Below, piece by piece: positions 1-8,143 of a stretch of DNA of 64,000 bases. The notes under the pieces are model-generated. The model ran no database searches and was not told the DNA's origin. It worked only from the letters and a program-made list of their open reading frames with translations. Position numbers and translations under genes: made by a program. Every line of letters starts with the position of its first letter. Position 1 is the stretch's first letter. The DNA comes from Crocinitomicaceae bacterium (GTDB lineage: Bacteria > Bacteroidota > Bacteroidia > Flavobacteriales_D > Crocinitomicaceae). The stretch covers positions 107,457 to 171,456 of the forward strand of contig JAJTCM010000008.1 of the NCBI GenBank assembly GCA_021325675.1. The letters are read 5' to 3'.

Positions 1-994
1 ACAAAACAGTACCGATGATGCCCAAACCGACAAGGGAAAGAGAAGAGATCTTTGCCCACCTGGATTTCAGGCGCAGTAAGAGATATGTTCCGTTGGAAAG
101 CATAAACAGGATCACGGAGAAAACCACCAGGAACGTGCCCAGCCACCAAAGAAATACGTCTCCGGAATCACTGAGGAGCAATTCGCCGAGCTCACTGAAA
201 GACAGGAAGCCGTTTTCACCGTGGATCGGGATAAAGCGCAGTCCGCCAAAAAACAGTACGAGGAAAATAACGAGGAAAAACACCCCTGTTACTATCAGCC
301 CGAGCCCGAAAACAGAAGTAATCAAGCGGCCGATGCTGCTAAAACGCCGGGTCAGGTTATCGTCCTTGCGCAGCTTATCCGCAAAGGATTTGGAGCTGGA
401 TGTCAACCTGTCCGTCGCCTGCCCGATTTCTTCCTTAACACTATCGACCGTAATAGGCTTTCCCTGCATGCGCAGCCTGTCAATGCTGGACGAAGCTTTT
501 GGGATAACAATCCACAGGATCACGTAGAGCGGGAAACCAAAGCCCCCGAAAAAGAGGAAAACCAGGAAAATCACGCGAACAACGATCACATCGATGTTGA
601 AATAATTTGACAAGCCGGCACAAACCCCTGCAATTTTAGCATTTTCAACGTCCCGGTACAGGCGTTTATCTTTTGGCACGCTTTGCTGCTGCTGGGTGTA
701 AGCGCGGTTTTGTGCATCTGCGGCTTCTTCTTCATCGAGAAAATCTTCCGGCTGGCCCAAAGCCGCAATAATAGCTTCGATGTCTTCCTTTTCAATAACC
801 TGTTTTTTCTCTGAAAGATAGCCCTGGCACAATTCCGCTATGCGCAGCTCAATGTCTTCAACAATATCTTTCCCGCCCTTTTGTCCCGCGAAACTGTTTT
901 CGAGGCGGAGCATATAGTGATGCAACAATTCATAAGCATCTTCTTCAATCATGAAGTTCAAGCCTTTGATGTTTACTGAAACTGTCTTTTTCAT
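1..994 (-). CDS. PspC-domain membrane protein (3' end outside window)
   Basis: The reading frame starts at ATG 994 and stays open to the left edge, giving 331 codons without a stop. The first ~90 residues are a soluble segment opening MKKTVSVNIKG, rich in acidic helices. A PspC domain follows (RLYRDVENAKIAGVCAGL, then a hydrophobic segment with VRVIFLVFLFFGGFG), then several further transmembrane segments. PspC proteins belong to phage-shock type envelope-stress responses at the inner membrane. The gene lies 5 bp downstream of a PadR regulator, a pairing common in Bacteroidota, so the two are probably one PadR-controlled operon. The family assignment is good; the stress signal is unknown. Confidence 0.88.
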   Translation of the reverse strand, partial: MKKTVSVNIKGLNFMIEEDAYELLHHYMLRLENSFAGQKGGKDIVEDIELRIAELCQGYLSEKKQVIEKEDIEAIIAALGQPEDFLDEEEAADAQNRAYTQQQQSVPKDKRLYRDVENAKIAGVCAGLSNYFNIDVIVVRVIFLVFLFFGGFGFPLYVILWIVIPKASSSIDRLRMQGKPITVDSVKEEIGQATDRLTSSSKSFADKLRKDDNLTRRFSSIGRLITSVFGLGLIVTGVFFLVIFLVLFFGGLRFIPIHGENGFLSFSELGELLLSDSGDVFLWWLGTFLVVFSVILFMLSNGTYLLLRLKSRWAKISSLSLVGLGIIGTVL

Positions 995-999
995 AATTT

Positions 1000-1329
1000 T
1001 TAGTTTTTGTTGGTGATCTTTTCTACCGCGTAATTTAATTCCTGCCAGGTGCTGGCTAATTCTTCAAGGAAAGCCTTGCCCATTTTCGTAATGGAGAAGT
1101 ATTTCCGGGGCGGACCGGCATTGGATTCTTCCCAACGGTAAGTGAGAAGCTCCATGTTCTTGAGCCGGGTCAGCAAAGGATACAGTGTACCTTCAACGAC
1201 GATCAGCTTGGCTTCTTTGAGCTTTTCGAGAATTTCGGACGGATAGGCTTCCTGCTGGTTGAGGATCGACAGGATGCAATACTCCAGGATTCCTTTTCTC
1301 ATCTGAGCCTGTGTATTTTCTAAACTCAT
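1000..1329 (-). CDS. PadR-family transcriptional regulator
   Basis: This 109-residue protein has the compact PadR winged-helix fold. It has an N-terminal helix (MRKGILEYCILSIL), a recognition region (YPSEILEKLKEAKLIVVEGTLYPLL), a wing with basic and aromatic residues (GPPRKYFSIT), and a C-terminal dimerisation helix. PadR proteins usually repress their own operon and release DNA on binding a small ligand or sensing membrane-active stress. It is the first gene of a pair with the PspC gene 5 bp downstream. Its promoter carries a palindrome that could be its own operator. The length is normal for the short PadR subfamily. Confidence 0.92.
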   Translation of the reverse strand: MSLENTQAQMRKGILEYCILSILNQQEAYPSEILEKLKEAKLIVVEGTLYPLLTRLKNMELLTYRWEESNAGPPRKYFSITKMGKAFLEELASTWQELNYAVEKITNKN

Positions 1330-1369
1330 AATTGCTGCTTTTTAATGAAACAAATTGTTCTTGTCTTTG

Positions 1370-1411
1370 CAAAGATATGTACAAAACATTGTATTATGCA
1401 ATACATAGTAC
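1370..1411 (-). promoter_or_regulatory. padR-pspC promoter with candidate PadR operator
   Basis: On the minus strand, TATCTTTG (1370-1377) matches the Bacteroidota -7 element exactly. An ATTG at 1399-1402 lies 21 bp upstream as a possible -33. A palindrome TGTATT-ATGC-AATACA (1390-1405) covers the -33 and is flanked by GTAC at 1379-1382 and 1408-1411. The position fits autorepression by PadR; binding is inference. Confidence 0.55.
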
Positions 1412-1511
1412 TAAAAATATTTTAGATTTAACATATTTTCAGAAATAAATTTTAGTTATGGTACTGTTTATCAATCAATTATCTATTTTAGAAAATCGTC
1501 TCCCCCGGGTG

Positions 1512-1543
1512 AAAAATAAAAAAGCCGGGATCTCTCCCGGCTT
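1512..1543 (-). terminator. rho-independent terminator of pgk
   Basis: A 9-bp perfect stem, AAGCCGGGA (1522-1530) and TCCCGGCTT (1535-1543), encloses a TCTC loop. Read on the minus strand it is followed by a T-rich run, and it sits 28 bp past the pgk stop codon. Confidence 0.9.
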
Positions 1544-1570
1544 CGATTATCTAAAATATTGAAAACCTAT

Positions 1571-2764
1571 TTATTCCCGGATCGCTTTGATGCCCGGCAA
1601 TTCAATTCCTTCCAGGTATTCGAGCATTGCGCCGCCGCCCGTGGAAACGTAGCTCACATCGTCTGCGAGACCGAACTGGTTGATCGCTGCAACGGAGTCA
1701 CCGCCGCCAATCAATGAAAAAGCGCCGTTTTTGGTCGCGTCAACAATCGCCGTAGCGACGTCTTTTGTTCCTTTGGCGAAGTTCGGCATTTCAAATACGC
1801 CCATTGGCCCGTTCCAGAGAATCACTTTGGATTTCAGGAGTGTTTCACGGCACATTTCAGACGTTTTGGAGCCTGTATCCAAACCGAGCCATCCGTCAGG
1901 GATTTCGTTGATTGCTACTTCTTTGCGGTTAGCGTCGTTATCAAATTTATCCGCAATTACGGTATCAACCGGGATTACGAGCGTAACGTTTTTAGCTTTC
2001 GCTTTTTCTATAATGTGCAGCGCCGTATCGAGATAATCGTCTTCCACGAGGGAATTTCCGATTTTTCCGCCTTGTGCTTTCACGAAAGTATACGCCATTC
2101 CACCGCCGATAATGATGTTGTCGACTTTATCCAGCAAACGCTCGATGATGGTGATTTTAGAGGAAACTTTCGCTCCGCCAACGATCGCCGTTACCGGTTT
2201 TTCGGTACTGTTCAGGACGCGGTCAACGCTTTTGATCTCCGCTTCAAGAAGCAATCCGAACATTTTATCCTCCGGGAAAAACTGTGCAATAACTGCGGTG
2301 CTCGCATGGGCGCGGTGAGCTGTTCCGAAAGCATCGTTAACGTAAACATCCCCGTGTTTCGCGAGGTCTTTGGCAAAATTCACGTCCCCTTTTTCTTCTT
2401 CCTTGTAAAAACGCAGGTTTTCGAGCAGCAAAATTTCACCCGGCTTCAGGGCAGCGCTCATTTCAAACGCTTCTTCGCTGATGCAATCGGAAGCAAACCG
2501 GATTTCTTCGTTCAGCAGCTTACCTGTCTGGTGAAGGATATGTTTCAGGGAATATTTTTCCTCCGGGCCATCTTTCGGGCGTCCGAGGTGCGACATTAAG
2601 ATCACGCTTCCGCCTTGTTTCAGAATATGTTGGATCGTTGGGATCGCAGCGCGGATGCGGGTATCGTCCGTCACTTCAAAGGTTTCTTTGTCTAAAGGAA
2701 CATTGAAATCCACGCGGATCAACGCTTTTTTCCCCTTGAAATCATATGTTTCGATTGTTGCCAT
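1571..2764 (-). CDS. pgk: phosphoglycerate kinase
   Basis: This is a full-length 397-residue phosphoglycerate kinase, which reversibly transfers phosphate between 1,3-bisphosphoglycerate and ADP in cytosolic glycolysis and gluconeogenesis. Visible signatures are the N-terminal substrate site ([14 protein letters not shown]), the basic patch (LMSHLGRPK), the hinge region ([13 protein letters not shown]) and the C-terminal nucleotide loop ([12 protein letters not shown]). It is monocistronic: it has its own -7 box at 2781-2788 and a strong terminator downstream. No unusual residues are seen. Confidence 0.98.
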   Translation of the reverse strand: MATIETYDFKGKKALIRVDFNVPLDKETFEVTDDTRIRAAIPTIQHILKQGGSVILMSHLGRPKDGPEEKYSLKHILHQTGKLLNEEIRFASDCISEEAFEMSAALKPGEILLLENLRFYKEEEKGDVNFAKDLAKHGDVYVNDAFGTAHRAHASTAVIAQFFPEDKMFGLLLEAEIKSVDRVLNSTEKPVTAIVGGAKVSSKITIIERLLDKVDNIIIGGGMAYTFVKAQGGKIGNSLVEDDYLDTALHIIEKAKAKNVTLVIPVDTVIADKFDNDANRKEVAINEIPDGWLGLDTGSKTSEMCRETLLKSKVILWNGPMGVFEMPNFAKGTKDVATAIVDATKNGAFSLIGGGDSVAAINQFGLADDVSYVSTGGGAMLEYLEGIELPGIKAIRE

Positions 2765-2780
2765 GCTTGGTTTTTTGTTG

Positions 2781-2788
2781 CAAAAATA
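2781..2788 (-). promoter_or_regulatory. -7 promoter element of pgk
   Basis: TATTTTTG on the minus strand matches TAnnTTTG and lies 17 bp upstream of the pgk ATG. No convincing -33 TTTG was found at the usual spacing. Confidence 0.55.
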
Positions 2789-2934
2789 GGAATTCTGCTT
2801 AATACGAAGAAGCTTTCCCTCAGATAAGCACAGATTTGTTACGCTGATTTAACCGGGTTGTTGCTTCCCGGTCGCATTGGTTAAAACTATTGAACGTATT
2901 TGGAACATAACTGTATCAACCTAAAATTTCGACC

Positions 2935-3495
2935 ATGAAAACAACTCTTTTTATTTTCGCGGCTTTCTGCTTCCTGTCTTTGGGGGCTTCCGCACAAGAA
3001 TCTTTGAAACCAACGCAACCGTCATTAGTTGATTTTGATGCGTATGAAAAATTATTGCTTGAGGTGAAGGAACACCGCAAAACACACCTGGTAACGCTGG
3101 ATGAATTCCTGAAAATGAGCAAGGAGGCCAACGTTATTATTCTCGACACCCGTTCGGATTCGATGTATGCGGCCAAACACGTTGCGGGGGCTGTTCACCT
3201 GAACTTTTCGGATTTCACGCAGGCCACCCTCGCTCAAATCATTCCTTCACAGGACACGAAAATCCTGATCTACTGCAATAATAATTTTGAGAACGATATC
3301 CTTTATTTTCCCACCAAGTCAGCAACGCCCAAAGTAAGCCTCAGCACTAAAAAAGCGCTGACCCTGGCGCTGAATATCCCCACTTATATCAATTTGTACG
3401 GTTACGGCTATAAAAATATCTACGAGCTTTCCGAGCTAATCCCGGTTTATTCTAACCCAACTCTGTTTGAAGGAACTGCCGTCGAAAAATTTTGA
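2935..3495 (+). CDS. exported rhodanese-like domain protein
   Basis: The 186-residue protein begins with a clear signal peptide (MKTTLFIFAAFCFLSLGASAQ), so it acts in the periplasm or outside the cell. The remainder is a single rhodanese-like domain: the CDC25-like start (VIILDTRSDSMYAAKHVAGAVH) and a candidate catalytic cysteine in ILIYCNNNFEND. The active loop CNNNFEND lacks the basic residues of classical thiosulfate sulfurtransferases, so the substrate is uncertain. It is followed after 4 bp by a small secreted protein and may share its transcript. Confidence 0.85.
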   Translation: MKTTLFIFAAFCFLSLGASAQESLKPTQPSLVDFDAYEKLLLEVKEHRKTHLVTLDEFLKMSKEANVIILDTRSDSMYAAKHVAGAVHLNFSDFTQATLAQIIPSQDTKILIYCNNNFENDILYFPTKSATPKVSLSTKKALTLALNIPTYINLYGYGYKNIYELSELIPVYSNPTLFEGTAVEKF

Positions 3496-3499
3496 GGGG

Positions 3500-3748
3500 A
3501 TGAAAATAGTAGTTATATTTTTCTTCCTTATTTCCTGTTTGAGCTTAACTGCCCAAAAAGTGGTCAAATACGAATTGGATTCCCTCGAAAAGCTTGACAG
3601 GATTACAGCTATGCTTAATGGATTGAAAAACGAAAAAACAGCCTTGTCTTCACAAATCCAGGCAGAATTGAGTGGCGGCGCCTATAAAAGACCAGCGCCA
3701 ACTTTTGCATTCAACGGGATTAACGGATTAAGCAAATTCAGATCATAA
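3500..3748 (+). CDS. small secreted protein of unknown function
   Basis: An 82-residue protein with a signal peptide (MKIVVIFFFLISCLSLTAQ) and a mature part containing a short helical segment (LDSLEKLDRITAMLNGLKNEK). The frame is open from 3467, but the ATG at 3500 is preferred because it starts the signal peptide and lies just after the GAGGGG that follows the rhodanese stop. The 3' end overlaps the convergent YqaA gene by 11 bp. I do not recognise the family. Confidence 0.6.
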   Translation: MKIVVIFFFLISCLSLTAQKVVKYELDSLEKLDRITAMLNGLKNEKTALSSQIQAELSGGAYKRPAPTFAFNGINGLSKFRS

Positions 3749-4157
3749 GAAAAACGCTATACCGCAAAATTTTCCCGGCACACATCAGCAGCATTGTTCT
3801 CCAGAATGGGGAGCGCAAATAACCCAAGGCTACCAGCATGGGATCGCCAATAAAAGGAAGCCAGGAGAAAAAAGCGGCAAGAAATCCATATTTCCGGGCA
3901 AACAGTAAGGCTTTACTTTCGGGTTTCGGTTTGAAAAGCCGGTTTCCTACAAAACCCAACAGGTAATTCGTGAACCCGCCCAGGCAGTTTCCGGCGCTTG
4001 CCGCCAACCAGATTTCTATTGGGGAGTAGGTTCCGGAGCTTAGAAAGAAGAGGAAAACGATTTCCGAGCTCAGGGGCAGGATTGTAGCTGCTAAAAAGCA
4101 AACGAGAAAAAGTCCCGGCAAGCCGTAATTTTCCCAGCCAAGGAAAAAATCAGGCAT
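3738..4157 (-). CDS. YqaA/DedA-type (VTT domain) membrane protein
   Basis: This 139-residue protein is mostly membrane-embedded. It has an N-terminal segment with a re-entrant look (LPGLFLVCFLAATILPLSSE), a Gly/Asn-rich motif (AASAGNCLGGFTNYLLG), and a later FFSWLPFIGDPMLVALGY segment typical of the YqaA branch of the DedA/VTT superfamily. Members are small inner-membrane proteins linked to lipid or ion transport; the substrate of YqaA proteins is not settled. The start overlaps the end of the upstream amidase gene by 8 bp, suggesting co-transcription with the aminotransferase-amidase pair. Confidence 0.85.
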   Translation of the reverse strand: MPDFFLGWENYGLPGLFLVCFLAATILPLSSEIVFLFFLSSGTYSPIEIWLAASAGNCLGGFTNYLLGFVGNRLFKPKPESKALLFARKYGFLAAFFSWLPFIGDPMLVALGYLRSPFWRTMLLMCAGKILRYSVFLMI

Positions 4158-4926
4158 CTTTGAGGAAGTTCAGGTTTTGGCGCACCTGCAGCAAATCAGT
4201 TTTCGAAAGCAAAGCTGTGATAATCTCCTCTTTTCCCGGGGCGTCAGCCGCCAGCTTTTCGCCCAGCGCGTTGTATACATTCGAATCGCCGGAATAAGTG
4301 AGCTGTTTGCCGTCCTCCCCTACCCGGTTCAGTCCAGCGACATAGCATTGGTTTTCGATAGCACGGGCCGCCAAAAGCGATTTCCAGTGATGCGCGCGGC
4401 GCTCCGGCCAGTTTGCTACATAGAGGCACAAATCATATTCTGCTTCGCCGGTTGCGGTCAGCCGGTTGCGGGAAATTTCAGGAAAACGCAAATCGTAGCA
4501 AATCTGCAGGTTGATGCTCCAGTCTTTCCATCGGACAATTACCTGTTCGTTTCCGGGCGTATATGTTTCTTCCTCTTTGGCGAGGGTGAATAATTTGCGT
4601 TTGTTATAAAACACCGTTTTTCCATCCGGGTAAACAAAAATGCCGCGATTGAAATAGTTACCCTCTTCTTCAGCGATAAAAGAAGTGTAAATAGCTGCGT
4701 TTTTAATCGCCGCTTGCTGCTTCAACCAGACAATAGCCCCGGAATTTTCGCAATTTTCAGCCAAATCCTGCGCATTCATTGAAAAAGCAGTATGGAACAT
4801 TTCGGGCAGCAGGATCAGATCCGTTTCTTCTATCCCGGATAAAAGAATTTCCATGTGACCCAGGTTTTGGGCTTTGTCTTCCCAATACTGGGAACATTGA
4901 ACGAGGCTTAATTTCAGATCCTGCAT
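4150..4926 (-). CDS. carbon-nitrogen hydrolase, omega-amidase type
   Basis: A 258-residue nitrilase-superfamily enzyme with the Glu-Lys-Cys triad in place: E42 (LLPEMFHT), K109 (FYNKRKLF) and C143 (LQICYDLRFPE). Length and sequence resemble YafV/omega-amidases, which hydrolyse alpha-ketoglutaramate or alpha-ketosuccinamate, removing the by-product of glutamine-dependent transamination. The start overlaps the end of a methionine aminotransferase homologue by 13 bp, which supports coupled action in methionine salvage (glutamine transaminase/omega-amidase pathway). Function is inferred from family and linkage. Confidence 0.9.
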   Translation of the reverse strand: MQDLKLSLVQCSQYWEDKAQNLGHMEILLSGIEETDLILLPEMFHTAFSMNAQDLAENCENSGAIVWLKQQAAIKNAAIYTSFIAEEEGNYFNRGIFVYPDGKTVFYNKRKLFTLAKEEETYTPGNEQVIVRWKDWSINLQICYDLRFPEISRNRLTATGEAEYDLCLYVANWPERRAHHWKSLLAARAIENQCYVAGLNRVGEDGKQLTYSGDSNVYNALGEKLAADAPGKEEIITALLSKTDLLQVRQNLNFLKDA

Positions 4927-6041
4927 AATTTCTCTGCGGCGTTTTCAAGGGTTTGATCGTCTTTGGCAAAACAAAAACGAATGACTTTACGATCCAGCTT
5001 ATCTGCGTAAAACACGGACATGGGAATAGCGGCAACGCCAAACTCTTTCACCATATTTTCGCAAAATTCAACGTCATTCTGCGAAGAAATACCTGAAAAA
5101 TCTACTGCCTGGAAATAGCTTCCTTCGGACGGCAGGATGTTGAAACGGCTGTCACGGATCAGCGTCCGGAAATAATCGCGCTTGTTTTTATAAAAATCCC
5201 CCAGCTGGAAAACGTCAACCTGCGTGAGGTATTCCGCCAGGCTTTGCTGGGCTACGCTGTTCACACAGAAAACCAGAAACTGGTGCACTTTCTTCAATTC
5301 GGCCATGATCGCTTTCGGTGCGACGATATACCCGATTTTCCAGCCGGTGATATGAAATGTTTTCCCGAAAGAGGAAATAAGAATGCTCCGTTCCAGCAAT
5401 TCAGGCACCGTATTGATCGAAATGTGCTTTTGCTCAAAGCTGATGTATTCGTACACTTCATCGGACAACAAATACAGGCTTTCGTTTTTTAGCATGATCT
5501 GTTTCAGGCTTTCGATATCGTTTGCTGTAAACACTTTCCCTGAAGGATTGTGCGGGTTATTGATGATCAGTAATTTTGTTTTGGGGCCAACCGCTGCTTC
5601 AACTTTGTTCCAGTCCACGGTAAAACCTGCTTCCATGGCAATGTGGACGCATTTACCACCCGTCAATTCAACAGCCGGCGCATAGCAATCGTAAGCCGGG
5701 TCGATAATAATAACCTCATCGCCCGGAAAAACCAGGGCCTGAATTGCCGTAAAAATCGCTTGTGTTGCCCCGGCAGTCACCAGGATTTCTTCGCTGCCTG
5801 CCATTCTTCCGTAAGCTTTGTGTGTCAGCTTAGCGATTTGCTCCACTAAAGCGGGGTTCCCGGCCATTGGCGCGTACTGGTGAACATTGGCGCGGGTGTT
5901 TTTCTCCAAAATCGCCAACAGCTTTTCATCCACCGGGAAGTTCGGAAAACCCTGCGCCAGGTTAATCGCCTGGTGATCCATCGCCATTTTGGACATGGTG
6001 GTGAAAATTGTTGTTCCTACGCCGGGAAGTTTGGATTGCAT
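4914..6041 (-). CDS. pyridoxal-phosphate aminotransferase, methionine/glutamine type
   Basis: A 375-residue class I/II aminotransferase. Landmarks are the N-terminal NLAQGFPNFP, the substrate loop (VHQYAPMAGNP), NNPHNPSGKVF contacting the cofactor, the PLP-binding lysine in SSFGKTFHITGWK, and a C-terminal arginine region (KVIRFCFAKDD). The order and the NLAQGFPNF motif fit the YbdL/kynurenine aminotransferase group, which transaminates methionine and 2-keto-4-methylthiobutyrate. It leads a likely operon with the overlapping omega-amidase and the YqaA gene. Confidence 0.9.
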   Translation of the reverse strand: MQSKLPGVGTTIFTTMSKMAMDHQAINLAQGFPNFPVDEKLLAILEKNTRANVHQYAPMAGNPALVEQIAKLTHKAYGRMAGSEEILVTAGATQAIFTAIQALVFPGDEVIIIDPAYDCYAPAVELTGGKCVHIAMEAGFTVDWNKVEAAVGPKTKLLIINNPHNPSGKVFTANDIESLKQIMLKNESLYLLSDEVYEYISFEQKHISINTVPELLERSILISSFGKTFHITGWKIGYIVAPKAIMAELKKVHQFLVFCVNSVAQQSLAEYLTQVDVFQLGDFYKNKRDYFRTLIRDSRFNILPSEGSYFQAVDFSGISSQNDVEFCENMVKEFGVAAIPMSVFYADKLDRKVIRFCFAKDDQTLENAAEKLCRI

Positions 6042-6057
6042 GTGTGTTGTTTTGCTG

Positions 6058-6065
6058 CAAAGGTA
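6058..6065 (-). promoter_or_regulatory. -7 promoter element of the aminotransferase operon
   Basis: TACCTTTG on the minus strand matches TAnnTTTG, 17 bp upstream of the aminotransferase ATG. Confidence 0.5.
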
Positions 6066-6069
6066 AGGA

Positions 6070-6170
6070 TGAATTCGAAGATTTCCCGCTTAGGCGGATT
6101 CGAAAATTCGAAGAAAAATTTTGAATCTTTGAATCTTCTAATTCTGAATCTTTGAATTTTTCCCTATTTT
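6070..6170. repeat. cluster of short ATTCGAA / GAATCTTTGAAT repeats
   Basis: The stretch contains several imperfect copies of two short words: GAATTCGAAG, GGATTCGAAAATTCGAAG and GAATCTTTGAATC. A related palindrome occurs at 11574-11591. It is non-coding and lies upstream of the aminotransferase promoter. I see no function. Confidence 0.45.
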
Positions 6171-6232
6171 ATTTGTTTTTTAAAATATTTAACTAATTTT
6201 ACGGCACAAAGCGAACTACAAAAAATAAGATT

Positions 6233-6388
6233 ATGATTAGTGGATTAGGCCTTACAATATTTATTTTGATCGGTGGAATGGCATTTTGGTTATTGTTCTT
6301 CCTGCTCGGTTTCATCGTTCCCTTCTGGATTTCATTGGGAGTGTTTGCCAAAGTTCGCCCGAAAAGAATTTTTGACGAAGAAAAATAA
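6233..6388 (+). CDS. 51-residue single-span membrane protein
   Basis: A short frame, MISGLGLTIFILIGG followed by a long hydrophobic stretch and a basic/acidic tail KVRPKRIFDEEK. It encodes one or two membrane helices with a cytoplasmic tail. It lies alone in an intergenic region and is followed 29 bp later by a good terminator, which argues that it is transcribed. No family was recognised. Confidence 0.6.
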   Translation: MISGLGLTIFILIGGMAFWLLFFLLGFIVPFWISLGVFAKVRPKRIFDEEK

Positions 6389-6417
6389 AAGTTTTTACTT
6401 TAAACTATATTAGAGAG

Positions 6418-6447
6418 CTGCGCGTCCTTTGGGTGCGCAGTTTTTTT
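6418..6447 (+). terminator. rho-independent terminator
   Basis: Stem CTGCGC (6418-6423) and GCGCAG (6435-6440) with an 11-nt loop, followed by seven T. It ends the transcript of the 51-residue membrane protein. The next ~230 bp hold no gene that I can see. Confidence 0.75.
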
Positions 6448-6651
6448 ATGCTATTTTTTGTCACCAAGATCCTAAGGCACCAGGATTCACGAACTTTCAA
6501 TATAACTGTTATTTATTTCTAAGGGAAAAAAGTGTAATCCAAATAACATTTGGCCTTGCTTTTCCTGGTGGTAAAAAACACGACCATGTCAGGCTAAAAA
6601 TCATATAATTCTTTCAGAAAATGATATAATATTTTTCACTCATCCGCTGGT

Positions 6652-6659
6652 TAAATTTG
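6652..6659 (+). promoter_or_regulatory. -7 promoter element of the DUF6496 gene
   Basis: TAAATTTG fits TAnnTTTG exactly and is 16 bp upstream of the start codon. Confidence 0.5.
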
Positions 6660-6675
6660 CAGAAACCAGACGATT

Positions 6676-6915
6676 ATGGCAAAGTATTCAAAAAAAGCAG
6701 GAGAAAAAGTGGAGGAGGTAATGCACGAATTCAAAGAAGGAAAACTGAAGTCGGGCAGCGGAGCCAAAGTCACCAGCCGGAAGCAGGCAGTTGCAATCGG
6801 CCTGAGCGAAGCACGGGAATCCGGTGCTAAAGTCCCTAAAAATAAAAAGGAAAGTGATAAGGAGTCTGACGAGGAGTCTCCCACGGTTAGAAAACGAAAA
6901 ACATCTGAATCCTGA
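6676..6915 (+). CDS. small basic DUF6496-type protein
   Basis: A 79-residue, highly charged protein: MAKYSKKAGEKVEEVMHEFK, then a G-S-G-A segment and SRKQAVAIGLSEARESGAKV, then a tail of Lys, Glu and Ser. The motif KQAVAIGLSEAR is typical of DUF6496, small soluble proteins often annotated near stress genes. It has no signal peptide, so it is cytosolic; the composition would suit nucleic-acid binding, but this is not shown. It has its own -7 box and no obvious partner. Confidence 0.8.
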   Translation: MAKYSKKAGEKVEEVMHEFKEGKLKSGSGAKVTSRKQAVAIGLSEARESGAKVPKNKKESDKESDEESPTVRKRKTSES

Positions 6916-6988
6916 AGATTACGGTAAAAAAACAGATGAGGTTACACCTCAGGCCGGGCATTTGCTTAGCTTTCTGCCTTTTTGGTAG

Positions 6989-8137
6989 TTAAACCGTTTT
7001 ATTTTTTACCAAACGTTTGAGCAAGACATTCGGGCGGTAACGGTCTTCACCGTAAGTTTCAAACAAACCTTCCAGGACGGAAAGCACCTTTTCCAAACCG
7101 ATTTCTTCCGACCATTCCAACAAGCCTTTCGGGTAATTCACCCCGTTTTTCATAGCGAGGTCGATATCCTTGCGGGAAGCAACACCCAGGTAAAGCGCAT
7201 CATAAGCTTCATTGATCAGCATGGCGAGGATCCGCATGAAGATTTCCGTGCCTAAAGCGGCATCTTCCTTCGGCTCAGGCACCGCAGCGCCTTCCTGGTA
7301 GGAATAGAAGCCGCGACCCGTTTTACGGCCGTAGAAGCCCGCTTCCTTATGCCGTTTCTGTGTGAAGGAAGGCTTAAAGCGCGGATCGTAATAAAAAGCT
7401 TCGAAAACGGTTTCGGTGACCGTGTAATTCACGTCATTCCCGATATAATCCATGAGGGTAAACGGTCCCATGCGGAAACCGCCGATGTGGGTCATTGCCC
7501 AGTCGATTGTTGCAAAATCAGCTATGCCTTCTTCGTAAATGCGCAGCGCTTCACCGTAAAAAGGACGGGCAACGCGGTTTACGATAAAACCGGGCGTATC
7601 CTTGCAAACCACCGTGATTTTTTTCCAGGAATCAATGATTTCTTTGGATTTCTTTAAGGTTTCTTCAGAAGTCTGGACTGCCGGAATAATCTCCACTAAA
7701 GGCATGAGCGGCGCGGGGTTGAAGAAATGGATCCCGATAATGCGGTCGGAGAATTTGAGAACGGAACCAATTGATGCGATGGAAAGGGAAGATGTATTGG
7801 ACGCAAGGATGCAATTCGGCGAAACAATGCTTTCGAGCTCACTGAAAACCTGGTGTTTGATGTCAAGGTTTTCGATAATGGCCTCGATGATCATCCCGCA
7901 GTCGTGAAAAGCTTTTTTATCGGCGGTAAACAAAACCCGGCCCAGCAGCGCTTCCCCTTCTTCAGCGGTAAATTTTTGCTTCTCAACCAGTTTGGCAACC
8001 GTAACCTTTAAGCTGTTTTGTGCTTTTTCGAGCGCTGCCGTATTGCTGTCGGCCAAAACCACTTCGTGACCGGATTGGGCCGCTACCTGCGCAATTCCGG
8101 TTCCCATAGTCCCGGATCCTAAAACGCCAATTTTCAT
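6989..8137 (-). CDS. paaH: 3-hydroxyacyl-CoA dehydrogenase (PaaH-like)
   Basis: A 382-residue enzyme with an N-terminal Rossmann fold (KIGVLGSGTMGTGIAQVAAQSGHE, split here as GSGTMG and AQVAAQSG), the dehydrogenase signature (PGFIVNRVARPFYGEALR) and two C-terminal dehydrogenase domains. The C-terminal part (GFRMGPFTLMDYIGNDVN, GRKTGRGFYSY) resembles PaaH, which oxidises 3-hydroxyadipyl-CoA in phenylacetate breakdown; 3-hydroxybutyryl-CoA dehydrogenase is the alternative. A paaG homologue is two genes upstream on the same strand with a sensor kinase between them. Spacing to that kinase is 6 bp, so all three are probably one operon. Confidence 0.85.
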   Translation of the reverse strand: MKIGVLGSGTMGTGIAQVAAQSGHEVVLADSNTAALEKAQNSLKVTVAKLVEKQKFTAEEGEALLGRVLFTADKKAFHDCGMIIEAIIENLDIKHQVFSELESIVSPNCILASNTSSLSIASIGSVLKFSDRIIGIHFFNPAPLMPLVEIIPAVQTSEETLKKSKEIIDSWKKITVVCKDTPGFIVNRVARPFYGEALRIYEEGIADFATIDWAMTHIGGFRMGPFTLMDYIGNDVNYTVTETVFEAFYYDPRFKPSFTQKRHKEAGFYGRKTGRGFYSYQEGAAVPEPKEDAALGTEIFMRILAMLINEAYDALYLGVASRKDIDLAMKNGVNYPKGLLEWSEEIGLEKVLSVLEGLFETYGEDRYRPNVLLKRLVKNKTV

Positions 8138-8143
8138 GTAAGT

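Noticed and set aside
15..610. Plus-strand frames of 170 and 129 codons at the left edge
   Set aside because: They are antisense to the PspC protein, whose own frame is open to the edge and has clear membrane and domain features.
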